In this document: positions 54,545-64,000 of the stretch, piece by piece
Layout of the letters: the number at the start of each line of letters is the position of its first letter
Position numbering within the stretch: position 1 is the first letter of the stretch
Assembly: GCF_002078355.1 (NCBI RefSeq)
Contig: NZ_CP015363.1
Span: forward strand, 620,001-684,000
From: Ferroplasma acidiphilum
Lineage (GTDB): Archaea; Thermoplasmatota; Thermoplasmata; Thermoplasmatales; Thermoplasmataceae
Reading direction: 5' to 3'
DNA length: 64,000 nucleotides
Notes under the pieces: model-generated
Database searches by the model: none
What the model saw: only the letters and a program-made list of their open reading frames with translations
What the model was told of the DNA's origin: nothing
Made by a program: the position numbers and the translations under genes

Positions 54545-54829
54545 ATGAAACCAAATATTAATTTTGAAACACTGAAAAATTATGTAATGGAAAATTCATC
54601 ATACAGGCTTTACACCGATGGAGATAAATTCGACCTTCATTTTGTACCGAATGCACCTGAAGCTGAAGCGCATTTTCCGGAAGGAGAATCTGTAGAGCAC
54701 GTAATGTATGGATACATAGAAGATGGTGTAGCTTATTTTACTAAATTCGTAACCATATCTGCATTTGGCAAGACAGAAATGGACATGATAGACGACGATC
54801 CCGTCATGGAATGGTTAAAATATATATAA
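54545..54829 (+). CDS. Hypothetical acidic protein, 94 aa
   Basis: Has its own TATA box, so it is a real transcription unit. The sequence is acidic with alternating strands (SYRLYTDGDKFDLHFVPNAP, YGYIEDGVAYFTKFVTIS) and an acidic C end (EMDMIDDDPVMEWLKYI). No Cys, no membrane segment, no signal. I do not recognise a family. It lies between succinyl-CoA synthetase and the 2-oxoacid oxidoreductase, both TCA enzymes, which is suggestive only. Confidence 0.6.
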   Translation: MKPNINFETLKNYVMENSSYRLYTDGDKFDLHFVPNAPEAEAHFPEGESVEHVMYGYIEDGVAYFTKFVTISAFGKTEMDMIDDDPVMEWLKYI

Positions 54830-54952
54830 AAAATTCAATTTATCTACAGAAAAATCAGATTTTTGTAATAAAAAAAGTACCTATTTAAAATTTCATACTT
54901 ATAATCCGATGATAAAGTTTTTAAATTAAATTAGGCTTATCATAGGATAACA

Positions 54953-56851
54953 ATGCAGGAAACTGATATCAATCTTCTTGTGGGAGGTCCACAAGGCGGA
55001 GGAATAGATAGTGCTGCAAATATGATTAGTATGGCATTTTCATTGGCCGGCTATAATATTTACGGGATAAGGGAATTCCATTCCAATATTAAAGGAAGGC
55101 ATAGCTACATACATTTTAGAATAAAGCACGAAAGGCCAAAATCACTGAAATATCCGGTGGATATAATGGTGGCTCTTGATCCGGATACATTATTTGAACA
55201 CATGTTCGATGTTGCAAAGGGATCAAGAGTGGTATATGATTCAGCTTTTAACGGATTTAATCTGAAAAATGCCAGAATGATCACATCTGATACACTTGGC
55301 AGAATTGAGGAAGAACTTTCATCAAGAAATCTTACCTATGATGTACAGGGAGTTCTGGATTATTTTAAAAAGACAGGCATTGATGTAATTGCAATACCAT
55401 TCGATAAACTCATAAATGAGAATGTCCACGGTGGGCCGGCAAACCGGTATTATAATACTTTGGGAGCCGGGACAACACTTGCATTGCTTGGACTTGACAT
55501 ATACCATGCAAATGATGGTATTAAATTCGCTTTTAAGAAGAAGCCGAAAGTAATTGAGTCCAATATAAATGTAATAAAGGCTGCATATGATTATGTGGAG
55601 AATTCATCAATTAAGGTTGAAACACTTCCAACATATCCAGCACCTCCAAGAATGCTGTTAACCGGCAACGATTCAACAGCTCTTGGCAAGTTGATGGGTG
55701 GATTAAGATTCCAGACATATTACCCGATTACACCTGCCAGTGATGAAAGCACATTGCTGGAAAGCCATGAAGAGATGAAATTCCTTGAAACCGCTGGAAA
55801 AGACCTGAAAAAAGCAGGTTTAGTAGTAGTACAGTGCGAAGATGAACTTTCAGCAATAAACATGGCAAATGGTGCAGCATTAACAGGCACCAGAACTGCA
55901 ACAGCAACATCCGGGCCAGGTTTCTCATTGATGGCAGAGGGTATAGGCTATGCAGGAATGACAGAAATACCTGTTGTGATTACATTTTACCAGCGTGGCG
56001 GGCCATCAACCGGTTTGCCAACCAGGAACGGGCAGGCAGATTTACTGTTCGCGTTGAACACAGGCCATGGTGAATTCCCGAAGATAGTCATGTCATCCGG
56101 CGATATGGAAGAATGCATATACGATGGGATGAAGTCTTTAAATTATGCACAGAGGTACCAGATGCCGGTTATACATATGATAGACAAAACCCTTGCAAAT
56201 ACAATGGATCTTGTGCCAGAAATAGATGTTAAAAAGGTAAAGATTGTAAAATACAATGAAAACACAGACCATGAAAACTTTAAAAGGTATTCCTTAAATA
56301 CTGAGGACGGCATATCTCCATACGGAGTATTCGGAAAGGATATATTCTGGATGACTGGCGATGAGCATGATGAGCTTGGCCATGTTACAGAGGATACAAA
56401 AATGAGAGATAGAATGATGGAAAAGAGGATGCAGAAACTCATTACAGCAGACAATGAGATACCTCTTGAAGACAAGGTCGTACTTTACGGTGATAAAAAT
56501 GCAGATATAACATATATTACATGGGGAAGCCAGAAAAGCTTGCTGCTTGACGCAATAGACGAGCTCAAGAAGCAGGGCGTATCAGCTAACCTCTTATACC
56601 TGAGAATGTTCGAGCCTTTCCCTGCAGAATATGTTGAGAAGGTACTGAAAAATTCCCATCTTATAATAGATGTTGAAAGCAATATGACTGCACAGGCTGC
56701 AAAGGTAATAAGAATGAATACCGGCATAAAAATAGAAAATTTCATTTTGAAATATAATGGCAGGCATATGACCCTGGACGAAATTTTAAGGTCAACAAAG
56801 AATATAATGGAAAAGAAACCAGCCCTGGAAGTACTCCAGGAAGGTTCATAA
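54953..56851 (+). CDS. korA: 2-oxoacid:ferredoxin oxidoreductase, alpha (gamma-alpha fusion) subunit
   Basis: A 632-aa protein. Residues 1-190 are the gamma domain (NLLVGGPQGGGIDSAANMIS), and the alpha domain follows with the signature YPITPASDEST (about 257-267), TATATSGPGFSLMAEGIGYA and RGGPSTGLPTRNGQADLLFA. The fusion and this YPITP motif are characteristic of archaeal two-subunit enzymes that oxidise 2-oxoglutarate, pyruvate and other 2-oxoacids to acyl-CoA with ferredoxin. It is the start of a two-gene operon. With sucCD upstream, 2-oxoglutarate is a likely main substrate, although these enzymes have broad range. Confidence 0.94.
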   Translation: MQETDINLLVGGPQGGGIDSAANMISMAFSLAGYNIYGIREFHSNIKGRHSYIHFRIKHERPKSLKYPVDIMVALDPDTLFEHMFDVAKGSRVVYDSAFNGFNLKNARMITSDTLGRIEEELSSRNLTYDVQGVLDYFKKTGIDVIAIPFDKLINENVHGGPANRYYNTLGAGTTLALLGLDIYHANDGIKFAFKKKPKVIESNINVIKAAYDYVENSSIKVETLPTYPAPPRMLLTGNDSTALGKLMGGLRFQTYYPITPASDESTLLESHEEMKFLETAGKDLKKAGLVVVQCEDELSAINMANGAALTGTRTATATSGPGFSLMAEGIGYAGMTEIPVVITFYQRGGPSTGLPTRNGQADLLFALNTGHGEFPKIVMSSGDMEECIYDGMKSLNYAQRYQMPVIHMIDKTLANTMDLVPEIDVKKVKIVKYNENTDHENFKRYSLNTEDGISPYGVFGKDIFWMTGDEHDELGHVTEDTKMRDRMMEKRMQKLITADNEIPLEDKVVLYGDKNADITYITWGSQKSLLLDAIDELKKQGVSANLLYLRMFEPFPAEYVEKVLKNSHLIIDVESNMTAQAAKVIRMNTGIKIENFILKYNGRHMTLDEILRSTKNIMEKKPALEVLQEGS

Positions 56852-56861
56852 GGTGGTAAAA

Positions 56862-57812
56862 ATGCAAAAAAGCGTATCAGATAAGGGTAGTGGTTACAAC
56901 TTCAGGAACAATATAACAATAGATTGGTGCCCTGGATGTGGTGACTTTGGTATAGTAAGTGCGGTAACACAGGCTTTGTCAGCTATGAAAATGGATCCTC
57001 AAGATGTTGTAGCAGTATCCGGTATAGGATGCTCTGGAAAAACACCCCACTATCTAAACATAGCCGGAACACATACCCTTCACGGAAGGGCAATTCCATA
57101 TGCAGTGGGTGTAAAACTCGCCAATCCAAACCTTAACGTACTCGTTATGGGCGGCGATGGAGACCTGCTCAGTATCGGAGCCGGCCATTTTGTAGGTGAA
57201 GGAAGGAGAAACTCAGGAGTAAAAGTCTTACTGTACAATAATTCAGTATACGGATTAACAAAAGGACAGGCAGCACCAACACTCCCGCTGGGAGAAAAGG
57301 TAAAAAGCCTTCCAAGGCCAAACATATTGGGAAAAATTAATCCTATTACGCTTGCAATGGCATCAGGATACTCATTTGTTGCAAGGGCGTTCTCATCAGA
57401 GATAAAGCAGCTTTCAGAATTAATCCAGAGAGCAATAAAACACGAGGGTTCAGCAGTAATAGAAGTGCTTCAGCCATGCCCTACATACAATGATGTTAAC
57501 ACACTTGACTGGTACAGGCAGAGAGTGTACAAACTTGAGGATGACAAATCATGGGACCCTGTTGTTAACAGCAAGGAAGAGGATGAGGCAAAATTCGACA
57601 GAGGCTACAGGAAATCTCTGGAATGGGGAGACCACATACCCATTGGAATATTCTATGAGAACAATACAATACCGAGCTATACCAAAAGGCTTGCAGGTGT
57701 AATTCCAGATTACCTGAAATACCCGCCCGCATTGCAGGATGTTTCCGATAGGGATGGGTATACAATAGTAGACCCCATAAAGACATTCTCTGAAAACGAT
57801 ATAGAATTATAA
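56862..57812 (+). CDS. korB: 2-oxoacid:ferredoxin oxidoreductase, beta subunit
   Basis: A 316-aa thiamine-diphosphate subunit: WCPGCGDFGIVSAV and VSGIGCSGKTPHYLN supply the cluster cysteines with the later EVLQPCPTYN, and VMGGDGDLLSIGAGHF is the ThDP/Mg motif with NNSVYGLTKGQAAPT after it. It carries the active site and the 4Fe-4S cluster. The ATG at 56862 is preceded by AAGGTGG; a GTG three codons upstream is less likely. The gap to korA is 10 bases. Confidence 0.95.
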   Translation: MQKSVSDKGSGYNFRNNITIDWCPGCGDFGIVSAVTQALSAMKMDPQDVVAVSGIGCSGKTPHYLNIAGTHTLHGRAIPYAVGVKLANPNLNVLVMGGDGDLLSIGAGHFVGEGRRNSGVKVLLYNNSVYGLTKGQAAPTLPLGEKVKSLPRPNILGKINPITLAMASGYSFVARAFSSEIKQLSELIQRAIKHEGSAVIEVLQPCPTYNDVNTLDWYRQRVYKLEDDKSWDPVVNSKEEDEAKFDRGYRKSLEWGDHIPIGIFYENNTIPSYTKRLAGVIPDYLKYPPALQDVSDRDGYTIVDPIKTFSENDIEL

Positions 57813-57813
57813 A

Positions 57814-57826
57814 ATTAATTTTTTTA
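57814..57826 (+). terminator. T-run after korB
   Basis: AATTAATTTTTTT directly after the korB stop, between convergent operons. Confidence 0.4.
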
Positions 57827-57897
57827 ATTCCATAAATAAATTTTTTAGAGTGTAAATAAAATTACTGTTTCATAATTAAAAAAATATTATTAATAGC

Positions 57898-58260
57898 CTA
57901 TTTCTTAGAGTCTTTGTTTTTAGCATCCTTGTTTTTCATATCTGTAAGATATTGCTCAATGTAAGCAAGATCCTGGGCAAGTGTTTTCTCACTTTCCTTT
58001 AGCCATAGGAGTCCTCCGGCGGAGTCAACCATAGTGCCGGAGAATTTCATATCTCCTACAAGCTGTTTCCAGTTAAATGGAATTTTAGAAATTACTGACA
58101 GGTACATAGCATTGTTTAATTTTCGTACATGGAGTTTCCCATAGAAAAGGTCATCTTTTTTATAATAAATTTCAGTGGCAAATGGGGCTTCACCCGGTCT
58201 GGGTGGAATTTCCGATTTGCCTGTTATTTCAGTACCTTTTAGAAGGTCGTCGTAGTTCAT
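57898..58260 (-). CDS. sdhD: Succinate dehydrogenase fourth subunit (SdhD-like, soluble)
   Basis: A 120-aa protein, last in the sdh operon, overlapping sdhC by four bases (ATGA). It is hydrophilic with strands in the middle ([36 protein letters not shown]) and a Lys/Asp-rich tail ([13 protein letters not shown]); there is no transmembrane helix. Size and operon place match the small, non-membrane SdhD described from Sulfolobus, where the complex has no classical membrane anchors. Homology itself I cannot verify; the call rests on position and size. Confidence 0.65.
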   Translation of the reverse strand: MNYDDLLKGTEITGKSEIPPRPGEAPFATEIYYKKDDLFYGKLHVRKLNNAMYLSVISKIPFNWKQLVGDMKFSGTMVDSAGGLLWLKESEKTLAQDLAYIEQYLTDMKNKDAKNKDSKK

Positions 58261-59132
58261 GATATGCCTCTTGAACTAAGATATTCCATTGACATTTTTG
58301 ACAATCCCAGTTCCTTTGGCGAATAACCGAATGAAAGCCCGATAAGCTGTGTTATGTATAGTGCAGGGAGCCTCCAGTCCTGTTTAAACTCCCTCTGTAT
58401 CTTAGTCTGTGTAACATCAAGCTGCAGGTGGCAAAGTGAGCATGGGTGGACAAGCATTTCCGAACCATTGTCCCTTGCACTGCTGAGTACGTTGTTCGCC
58501 ATTTTCAGTGCCACAGTTGGGTTTGATCCCATCAGGGGAAAACCACAGCATGCTGACTTCATCGGGAAAGCTACGGGTGTTGCACCGGTTGCGGCTACAA
58601 GGTCCATTACACTGTGTGGATTGAATGCAGATTCGAATCCCATTACATTTGAAGGCCTCAGCAACTGGCATCCGTAATACGTTCCAACCTTGATATTTGT
58701 TAAGGGTCTTTTAACATGTTTCCTGATGTTTTCTATTCCAACGTCCCTTATTAATACCCATATAAAGTGTTCAGATTCAACCCCGTTATCGTATTCCTCC
58801 ATATTGGCGTTTTTTAATCTCTGGTCAACATCTTCTTTTAGAACAGGGTCGTTTTCATATTTGTCAACTGCCATTTTGTGTGAATTAAGGCAGACACTGC
58901 ACGGAGTTGCCATTTTGTCATACCCCATTTTTTCTACCTTCTCAAGGTTTCTAAGATTCAAGGATGTATGTGATGATTCATTTTTATCATCCATAAATCC
59001 TCCACCACAGCAGTTCCAGTCGTCAACCTCCATTAACTCAAGGTCAAGATCCTTTGCTATTAACTGTGTGGCTATATCAACATCTTTCGCTATTCCGTGG
59101 GATGCACATCCCGGATAATATGCTACCTTCAT
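58257..59132 (-). CDS. sdhC: Succinate dehydrogenase CCG-domain subunit
   Basis: A 291-aa protein of the heterodisulfide reductase B/SdhE type. It has two cysteine-rich CCG repeats: YYPGCASHG with [13 protein letters not shown] and [10 protein letters not shown] in the first half, and [14 protein letters not shown] with [11 protein letters not shown] and HPCSLCHLQ in the second. These bind iron-sulfur centres, including a zinc or unusual 4Fe-4S site in related enzymes, and replace the heme-bearing membrane subunits of ordinary complex II. It overlaps sdhB and sdhD by four bases. It probably links the soluble part to the membrane peripherally and passes electrons to quinone. Confidence 0.92.
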   Translation of the reverse strand: MKVAYYPGCASHGIAKDVDIATQLIAKDLDLELMEVDDWNCCGGGFMDDKNESSHTSLNLRNLEKVEKMGYDKMATPCSVCLNSHKMAVDKYENDPVLKEDVDQRLKNANMEEYDNGVESEHFIWVLIRDVGIENIRKHVKRPLTNIKVGTYYGCQLLRPSNVMGFESAFNPHSVMDLVAATGATPVAFPMKSACCGFPLMGSNPTVALKMANNVLSSARDNGSEMLVHPCSLCHLQLDVTQTKIQREFKQDWRLPALYITQLIGLSFGYSPKELGLSKMSMEYLSSRGIS

Positions 59133-60070
59133 TTCTTTTCACCCATTAATTTTTTTATTTCATCCATATTTTTAACTTTGGAATCTTTCTCGAATGCGTA
59201 TTTGAATTTGCCTGCTTTCAGCATGTCTACCGCATCCCTCATTGCTTCACCAAATCCGAAACTTTTCAAAAATAGTGTTGATTCTTTTATTTTTCCTGTT
59301 GACGATATAAGATTTTCTATGGCATCGTCATGCTTTCTTGCCGCAACTGTTATCGCAGTATTTCCTTTGTATTCGTCAAGATAGTTCTTTGTTTTCTTTA
59401 TTGCAATTACTGGCTGTACATCCTGGGGGCACACCTCATAGCACATATAACATGAAGTACATCTGTATGCACTGTCCATTAAAAGGTCTAACCTTTCCTG
59501 CTTCTTTGTGTCCCTTTCATCATCCACGAACCTGAATCCCTTTGCGTGGGCAGCAGGACCCAGGAACTGTTCATCTTCCTTTACAGACGGGCATGCAGAG
59601 ACGCAAAGGCCACAGTAAATACATTCTTCAAATTTCCATACTTCAGTCTGGTCTTCAGGGGTCATCCTCTGTTCATTTTCCCCTGAAAGTACGGAATTAT
59701 CGGCTACCAGTCTCGGCATTACCTTGTACATCTTGTCGTAAAACACGTCTATATCTGTTATAAGATCTCTGACTCCTGGATAATAGTCCATGCTCTCCAG
59801 ATTAATTTCATTCTTATCATCTGTAGCCTGCAAAGCTATTGTCCTGCATGCCAGAGATGGAACACCATTTATTTTCATTGAACAGCTTCCACAAACAGCC
59901 ATATGGCAGGATGCACGGTAAGCCAGTGAAGGATCCTGTTCGGACTTTATCCTTCTAAGAACCTCCGTCATCTGTGTATATTTATCCACACTAAGTTTGT
60001 AGGACTTCCAGAATGCACCGTCTTTCTCATTATATTTTTTAACATTCACGGTTATTTCTTTTTCTTCCAT
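59129..60070 (-). CDS. sdhB: Succinate dehydrogenase iron-sulfur subunit
   Basis: A 313-aa protein. The [2Fe-2S] ligands are Cys55, Cys60, Cys63 and Cys75 ([13 protein letters not shown] ... LAC). The second cluster has [12 protein letters not shown] (Cys150, 153, 156, 160). The third reads [12 protein letters not shown] (Cys204, 207, 210, 214), a full four-Cys motif where classical SdhB has three Cys and a 3Fe-4S centre. A C-terminal extension of about 80 residues is longer than in bacterial SdhB. The start is one base from the sdhA stop. It conducts electrons from the flavin toward the CCG subunit. Confidence 0.95.
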   Translation of the reverse strand: MEEKEITVNVKKYNEKDGAFWKSYKLSVDKYTQMTEVLRRIKSEQDPSLAYRASCHMAVCGSCSMKINGVPSLACRTIALQATDDKNEINLESMDYYPGVRDLITDIDVFYDKMYKVMPRLVADNSVLSGENEQRMTPEDQTEVWKFEECIYCGLCVSACPSVKEDEQFLGPAAHAKGFRFVDDERDTKKQERLDLLMDSAYRCTSCYMCYEVCPQDVQPVIAIKKTKNYLDEYKGNTAITVAARKHDDAIENLISSTGKIKESTLFLKSFGFGEAMRDAVDMLKAGKFKYAFEKDSKVKNMDEIKKLMGEKK

Positions 60071-61765
60071 TTAATACACCCTCGCTTCAGGTTTCCACCT
60101 TGTATACGTAACAGGCTTGTACGTTATTTTTATTTCATCTCCGGCAAGATATGTTATGGTATGCTTCATCCAGTCCTTATCATTCCTTTCAGGGAAATCG
60201 TCCCTGAAGTGTGCACCCCTTGTTTCTGTCCTGTTCAATGCTCCAGTAGCCATAGCATATGCAACATCGATCATATTCCTTGTTTCCAGCGCGTTGAATA
60301 GTTCTGTGTTGTAATTTGTTGATTTGTCCGTGACATACATGGACCTTGATCTTGTTCTCAGATCTTTTATTTTCGAAATAGCCTGTGATAACCTGTCCTT
60401 GTCCCTGAATATGCCAACGTTGTCCCACATGATATCCCTGAGTTCCTCTGTCAGGACACCGAAATGCTCGCCGCTTTCTCTCTTTATGTAGGCATAGGCA
60501 TTATCTACCAGCTTTTCCACGTCACTGTTTGACTCTATTTTTTTATGGGATTTAAGGTATTCTACCATGGCATTCCCGGTCTCCCTTCCATATACAAGGG
60601 TTTCCAGAAGTGAATTTGAACCCAGCCTGTTAGCACCATGCACAGAAACACATGCGGCTTCTCCGGCTGCAAATACGCCTTTCAGGTCATGGTTAGTTCC
60701 TGTTATGTCAACATCTATGCCACCCATGAAGTAATGCTGTGCCGGCCTTACCGGTATCATCTCTTCAGCAGCATCCACGCCTGAGAAGTTCTTTGCTGCA
60801 TCGTATGCCAGTGTCAATCTTTCCAGAATGTATTTCTTTCCCAGATGCCTGAGGTCAAGGCCTAAATATCCGCCTTCGAATCCTCTGCCCTCACGGATTT
60901 CAATTGCCATGGACCTGGAAACAATATCCCTGGGTGCAAGGTCAAACTTATGTGGTGCATAGCGTGCCATGAATCTTTCTCCCTTGTTATTTTTTAATAT
61001 TGCACCCTCAGCCCTTGCCGCTTCGCTGATCAGTATATCGGATGGATAAAGCCCGGTTGGGTGGAACTGTACAAATTCCGGGTCCTTAAGTGCCACACCG
61101 GACCTCAATGCTATGCCATGCCCATCACCAGTGTTGATGTAACTGTTTGTTGAATGTTTGTACATCATGCCTATTCCACCTGATGCTATGAGCAATGCCC
61201 TTGATTTCAGGTATATGGGATCAAGTGTTTTCATTTCCATTGCTACAAGCCCATTTACACTATCGCCTTCTCTTGCAATGTCAAGGACGTAATATTCATT
61301 GTAAAAATCAATATTCTTAAATCCCGTTGAATGCTCGAAAAGGGTATGCAACAATGCCATTCCGGTTTTATCCGCAATAAATCTTGTCCTTGGATAGGTT
61401 TGCCCTCCAAAATACCTTAATGCTATCCTTCCATCGGGTTGCCTGTTAAAAGGGGCTCCCCACGCATCCAGCAAATTAACTATCTCACCAGACTTTTTGG
61501 ACAGCAATTCAGCAGCGTCCTGATCTACCAGATAATCTCCTCCCTTGACCTCGTCATAGGACATAAAATCAGGATCATCATTCGGGTCAGAATTACCCAT
61601 AATGTAGGCTGCTATGCCTCCTTCTGCAGCTGAAGAATGCGAACGTGTTGGAAAAACCTTCGAAACTACAGCAACAGTAAAACCAGCTGCCGCAACCATA
61701 TTGGCAGCCATTAATCCGGCTAGCCCACCTCCTAAAATAACTGCATCATATTCTTTTTTTTCCAT
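60071..61765 (-). CDS. sdhA: Succinate dehydrogenase flavoprotein subunit
   Basis: A 564-aa protein. FAD-binding [18 protein letters not shown] at the N end, the likely covalent flavin His43 in [15 protein letters not shown], substrate region [20 protein letters not shown], and [13 protein letters not shown]-like [13 protein letters not shown] near the C end. It oxidises succinate to fumarate. The promoter and GGTGAT site lie in the 77-base gap to mdh, so it may be made from its own promoter or together with mdh. Confidence 0.96.
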   Translation of the reverse strand: MEKKEYDAVILGGGLAGLMAANMVAAAGFTVAVVSKVFPTRSHSSAAEGGIAAYIMGNSDPNDDPDFMSYDEVKGGDYLVDQDAAELLSKKSGEIVNLLDAWGAPFNRQPDGRIALRYFGGQTYPRTRFIADKTGMALLHTLFEHSTGFKNIDFYNEYYVLDIAREGDSVNGLVAMEMKTLDPIYLKSRALLIASGGIGMMYKHSTNSYINTGDGHGIALRSGVALKDPEFVQFHPTGLYPSDILISEAARAEGAILKNNKGERFMARYAPHKFDLAPRDIVSRSMAIEIREGRGFEGGYLGLDLRHLGKKYILERLTLAYDAAKNFSGVDAAEEMIPVRPAQHYFMGGIDVDITGTNHDLKGVFAAGEAACVSVHGANRLGSNSLLETLVYGRETGNAMVEYLKSHKKIESNSDVEKLVDNAYAYIKRESGEHFGVLTEELRDIMWDNVGIFRDKDRLSQAISKIKDLRTRSRSMYVTDKSTNYNTELFNALETRNMIDVAYAMATGALNRTETRGAHFRDDFPERNDKDWMKHTITYLAGDEIKITYKPVTYTRWKPEARVY

Positions 61766-61842
61766 GAAATTATCACCAGTATATATTTTTTATGTAATGT
61801 TATAATGAAATAAAATATAATATTTTTGTTTTATACGAATTA

Positions 61843-62811
61843 TCAGTGTGATGCGAAGTAATCATCTGCAAGTTTGTTGTTTTTCTTTACAGATTCCACG
61901 CTCTTCATCCATTCCTTTGCATCCGCTTCACTGAATTTTAAATCATATATTTCCTCAACACCATTCTTTCCAATTTTTATTGGAACTCCGATAAAGGCGT
62001 TGCTGACTTTATAATTTTCTGCATGTTTTCCTGTAAGGTATGCTGCGCATGGAATCACCCTGTGCTGATCGTTAATTACAGATTCAACCATTACAGAAAT
62101 GGATATTGATGGTGCATAGAACGCTGTTCCTGTTTTGTAAAGGTTAAGTATCTCGCCTCCTCCAAATCTGGTTCTTTTAATGATTTCCTGTATTTTCTCT
62201 TCGCTAAGAAGATCGGATATGGGTATTCCTGAAACGCTGGAGTAATGTATAAACGGAACCATATCGTCACCATGGCCACCTATTACGAAGGCATTTACAT
62301 CTTTTACAGATACATTAAGTGCTTCAGCCAAGAAAGTCCTGAATCTGGAACTGTCCAGTGATCCGCCCAATCCTATTATTCTCTCGGGGCTAATTCCGGA
62401 TGCCTTCTGCAATGCGTATGCCATTATATCTGCTGGATTTGTTACAGCAACTATTATTGAATCCGGTGAATATTTCTTAATCTGTTCCCCAACATCCTTC
62501 ATTATTCCTATATTCTTTACCAGAAGATCGTCCCTGCTCATTCCTGGCCTTCTTGCAAGCCCGGCTGTAACTACTATTACATCTGAACCTTTTAAATTTG
62601 CATATTCCTTAGGGTCCTGGGTGCAAAATCCATGCAATTTGCAATCAAAGCCAAAATGTGGTGCTCCTTCCTGTATATCCAGTGCTTTTCCCTCTGCAAC
62701 GCCCTCAACAATATCAAAAATGTTTATATCTGCGATATTCTTGATAGCCAGAACCTGTGCTACACTTGCACCTACTGCTCCTGCGCCAATAATAGAAATC
62801 TTCTTGTCCAT
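61843..62811 (-). CDS. mdh: Malate dehydrogenase (NAD, LDH-like)
   Basis: A 322-aa protein of the LDH-like malate dehydrogenase group. Rossmann motif IIGAGAVGASVAQVLA with Asp33 in INIFDIVEG, which favours NAD over NADP; substrate Args in LARRPGMSRDDL (Arg87/88 and Arg93) fitting a dicarboxylate; catalytic His180 in FVIGGHGDDMVPF. It oxidises malate to oxaloacetate. It lies upstream of sdhABCD in the same direction, so consecutive TCA steps are neighbours, with fumarase missing from the series. Confidence 0.95.
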   Translation of the reverse strand: MDKKISIIGAGAVGASVAQVLAIKNIADINIFDIVEGVAEGKALDIQEGAPHFGFDCKLHGFCTQDPKEYANLKGSDVIVVTAGLARRPGMSRDDLLVKNIGIMKDVGEQIKKYSPDSIIVAVTNPADIMAYALQKASGISPERIIGLGGSLDSSRFRTFLAEALNVSVKDVNAFVIGGHGDDMVPFIHYSSVSGIPISDLLSEEKIQEIIKRTRFGGGEILNLYKTGTAFYAPSISISVMVESVINDQHRVIPCAAYLTGKHAENYKVSNAFIGVPIKIGKNGVEEIYDLKFSEADAKEWMKSVESVKKNNKLADDYFASH

Positions 62812-62919
62812 AGATTGGTATAGCCTTTCAAATTAAATATTTTTGTATTATCCCGAAAGTATTCAAAGATATAGATACATCGGGAAAGTGTAAATATGTA
62901 ATTATTATATAGTTTTATT

Positions 62920-63912
62920 ATGCTGGACTTACAGAAGTTAAAATATGGGGATGAATTATTAAAACGCGGATTTGCTAAAATGACAAAGGGAGGTGTTGTT
63001 ATGGATGTTACCAATGCTGAACAGGCAAAAATCGCCGAAAAAGCAGGTGCAGTTTCCGTAATGGCACTGGAAAGGGTTCCTTCAGATATACGTGCCCAGG
63101 GTGGAGTTGCAAGGATGTCAGATCCACTTAAGGTTAAAGAAATCCTTGATTCTGTTTCTATACCTGTTATGGCTAAAGTCAGGATAGGGCATTTAAGCGA
63201 AGCTTCAATACTGGAATCACTGGGTGTTGATATGCTTGATGAGAGCGAAGTGCTCACTCCTGCAGATCCATTTTACCATATAAATAAAAAAATGTATAAA
63301 GTTCCGGTTGTATGCGGTGCAAGGACTTTTCCAGAAGCAGTGAGGAGGATATTTGAAGGCGCAGCAATGATAAGGACAAAGGGAGAAGCGGGAACAGGAA
63401 ATATAATAGAAGCAGTCAGGCATATTCGCACTGTTAACGATGGTATATACATATTGAATTCCATCACATCAGACGAAATGTACGCGGTTGCCGAAAACAT
63501 ATCGAAAAGCTACACCACTTTGAGAAACCTGACAGCATCAGACCTTTACGGTGCAGATAAGGAAATGCCATATGATAATGTATATTATGGAATGGATTTC
63601 AGGGAAATATCCAATCAGATATTTAAGGTATTAAAGGAGATAAAGCATATGAAGAGGCTGCCACTGGTTAACTTTGCTGCCGGTGGAATTGCTACACCTG
63701 CCGATGCTGCACTGATGATGAAAATGGGCATGGATGGAGTATTTGTGGGAAGCGGAATATTCAAATCCAAAAATCCACAGAAGATGGCCGAAGCAATAGT
63801 TGAAGCAACTGAAAATTATGAGGACTATAAATTGCTTTCAGATGTTTCATCCGGGCTTGAGGGCATGCATGGGCTTGACATATCTGAGATAGAAAAACTT
63901 CAAAACAGATAA
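62920..63912 (+). CDS. pdxS: Pyridoxal 5'-phosphate synthase, PdxS subunit
   Basis: A 330-aa protein that joins ribose 5-phosphate, glyceraldehyde 3-phosphate and ammonia into [23 protein letters not shown] at the start, [20 protein letters not shown], Schiff-base Lys86 in [15 protein letters not shown] and the phosphate loop in [11 protein letters not shown] and [16 protein letters not shown]. It is some 30-40 residues longer than bacterial PdxS, with extra sequence around [17 protein letters not shown], as in several archaea. The pdxT glutaminase gene starts 17 bases after its stop. Confidence 0.96.
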   Translation: MLDLQKLKYGDELLKRGFAKMTKGGVVMDVTNAEQAKIAEKAGAVSVMALERVPSDIRAQGGVARMSDPLKVKEILDSVSIPVMAKVRIGHLSEASILESLGVDMLDESEVLTPADPFYHINKKMYKVPVVCGARTFPEAVRRIFEGAAMIRTKGEAGTGNIIEAVRHIRTVNDGIYILNSITSDEMYAVAENISKSYTTLRNLTASDLYGADKEMPYDNVYYGMDFREISNQIFKVLKEIKHMKRLPLVNFAAGGIATPADAALMMKMGMDGVFVGSGIFKSKNPQKMAEAIVEATENYEDYKLLSDVSSGLEGMHGLDISEIEKLQNR

Positions 63913-63929
63913 ATTATTTTTGAATATTT

Positions 63930-64000
63930 ATGAAAATCGGAATACTGGATATACAGGGAGATGTGTCTGAGCATTTCCAGATGATAAAACGATTGCCCGG
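63930..64000 (+). CDS. pdxT: Pyridoxal 5'-phosphate synthase glutaminase subunit (5' end only)
   Basis: The frame from ATG 63930 begins MKIGILDIQGDVSEHFQM and continues past the window end. This is the typical PdxT N terminus (glutamine amidotransferase class I, oxyanion region GDVSEH). Its ammonia feeds PdxS, whose gene is directly upstream. Only 23 codons are visible. Confidence 0.85.
   Translation, partial: MKIGILDIQGDVSEHFQMIKRLP

Noticed and set aside
1-64000. CRISPR array or cas genes
   Set aside because: No set of regularly spaced identical repeats was seen and no Cas-like protein was recognised.

Overview
The window is an AT-rich archaeal chromosome segment, most likely from the Thermoplasmatales and closest in style to Ferroplasma, Acidiplasma or Picrophilus. 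The evidence is a tricorn protease, a thermopsin-type acid protease, a CCG-domain succinate dehydrogenase, a KDG aldolase, a bacterial-type pantothenate kinase of the kind reported in Picrophilus, PdxS/PdxT, and many leaderless genes with a TATA box about 25 bases upstream of the start codon. The genus is inference; no rRNA is present.

Region 1 (1-6.5 kb) is a mobile island at the 3' end of a tRNA-Ala(GGC) gene. A 16-bp direct repeat of the tRNA end (167-182 and 6445-6460) brackets a 6.3-kb element. An integrase tail left of the first repeat shows that a second element lies in tandem upstream. The bracketed element carries an ATGA-coupled operon (two tiny genes, a winged-helix/coiled-coil protein, a serine recombinase), a two-gene cassette (an exported protein with a glycine/alanine-rich hydrophobic segment plus a four-helix membrane protein) between a broken and an intact copy of one small gene, a MarR-like/zinc-ribbon regulator, a ribbon-helix-helix protein and a frameshifted tyrosine integrase. 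The exported/membrane pair is my best candidate for an undescribed system.

Region 2 (6.5-20 kb) is chromosomal: a Na+/H+ antiporter with NAD synthetase, a DUF3311/SSS symporter pair, a thermopsin-type protease, glutamyl-tRNA reductase, tRNA-Asp, a radical SAM/SPASM enzyme, an MFS transporter and an NCS1 permease. Region 3 (20-34 kb) is a peptide-uptake locus: two permeases (one with a large predicted beta-propeller insert), a fused double ATPase, a giant substrate-binding protein, and then tricorn protease. With the thermopsin this outlines extracellular proteolysis, peptide import and intracellular peptide degradation.

Region 4 (34-42.5 kb) has pantothenate kinase, a nucleoside deoxyribosyltransferase, a nucleoside hydrolase split cleanly by an IS5-type element, an operon of SDR, acyl-CoA ligase, thiolase-like protein and DUF35 protein, and KDG aldolase. 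Region 5 (42.5-64 kb) is dominated by central metabolism: aconitase, malic enzyme, succinyl-CoA synthetase, 2-oxoacid:ferredoxin oxidoreductase, succinate dehydrogenase and malate dehydrogenase. A DEAD-box helicase, an IS4/IS1634-type element that replaced the tail of an aldo-keto reductase, pdxS and the first bases of pdxT are also there. Citrate synthase, isocitrate dehydrogenase and fumarase are not in the window.
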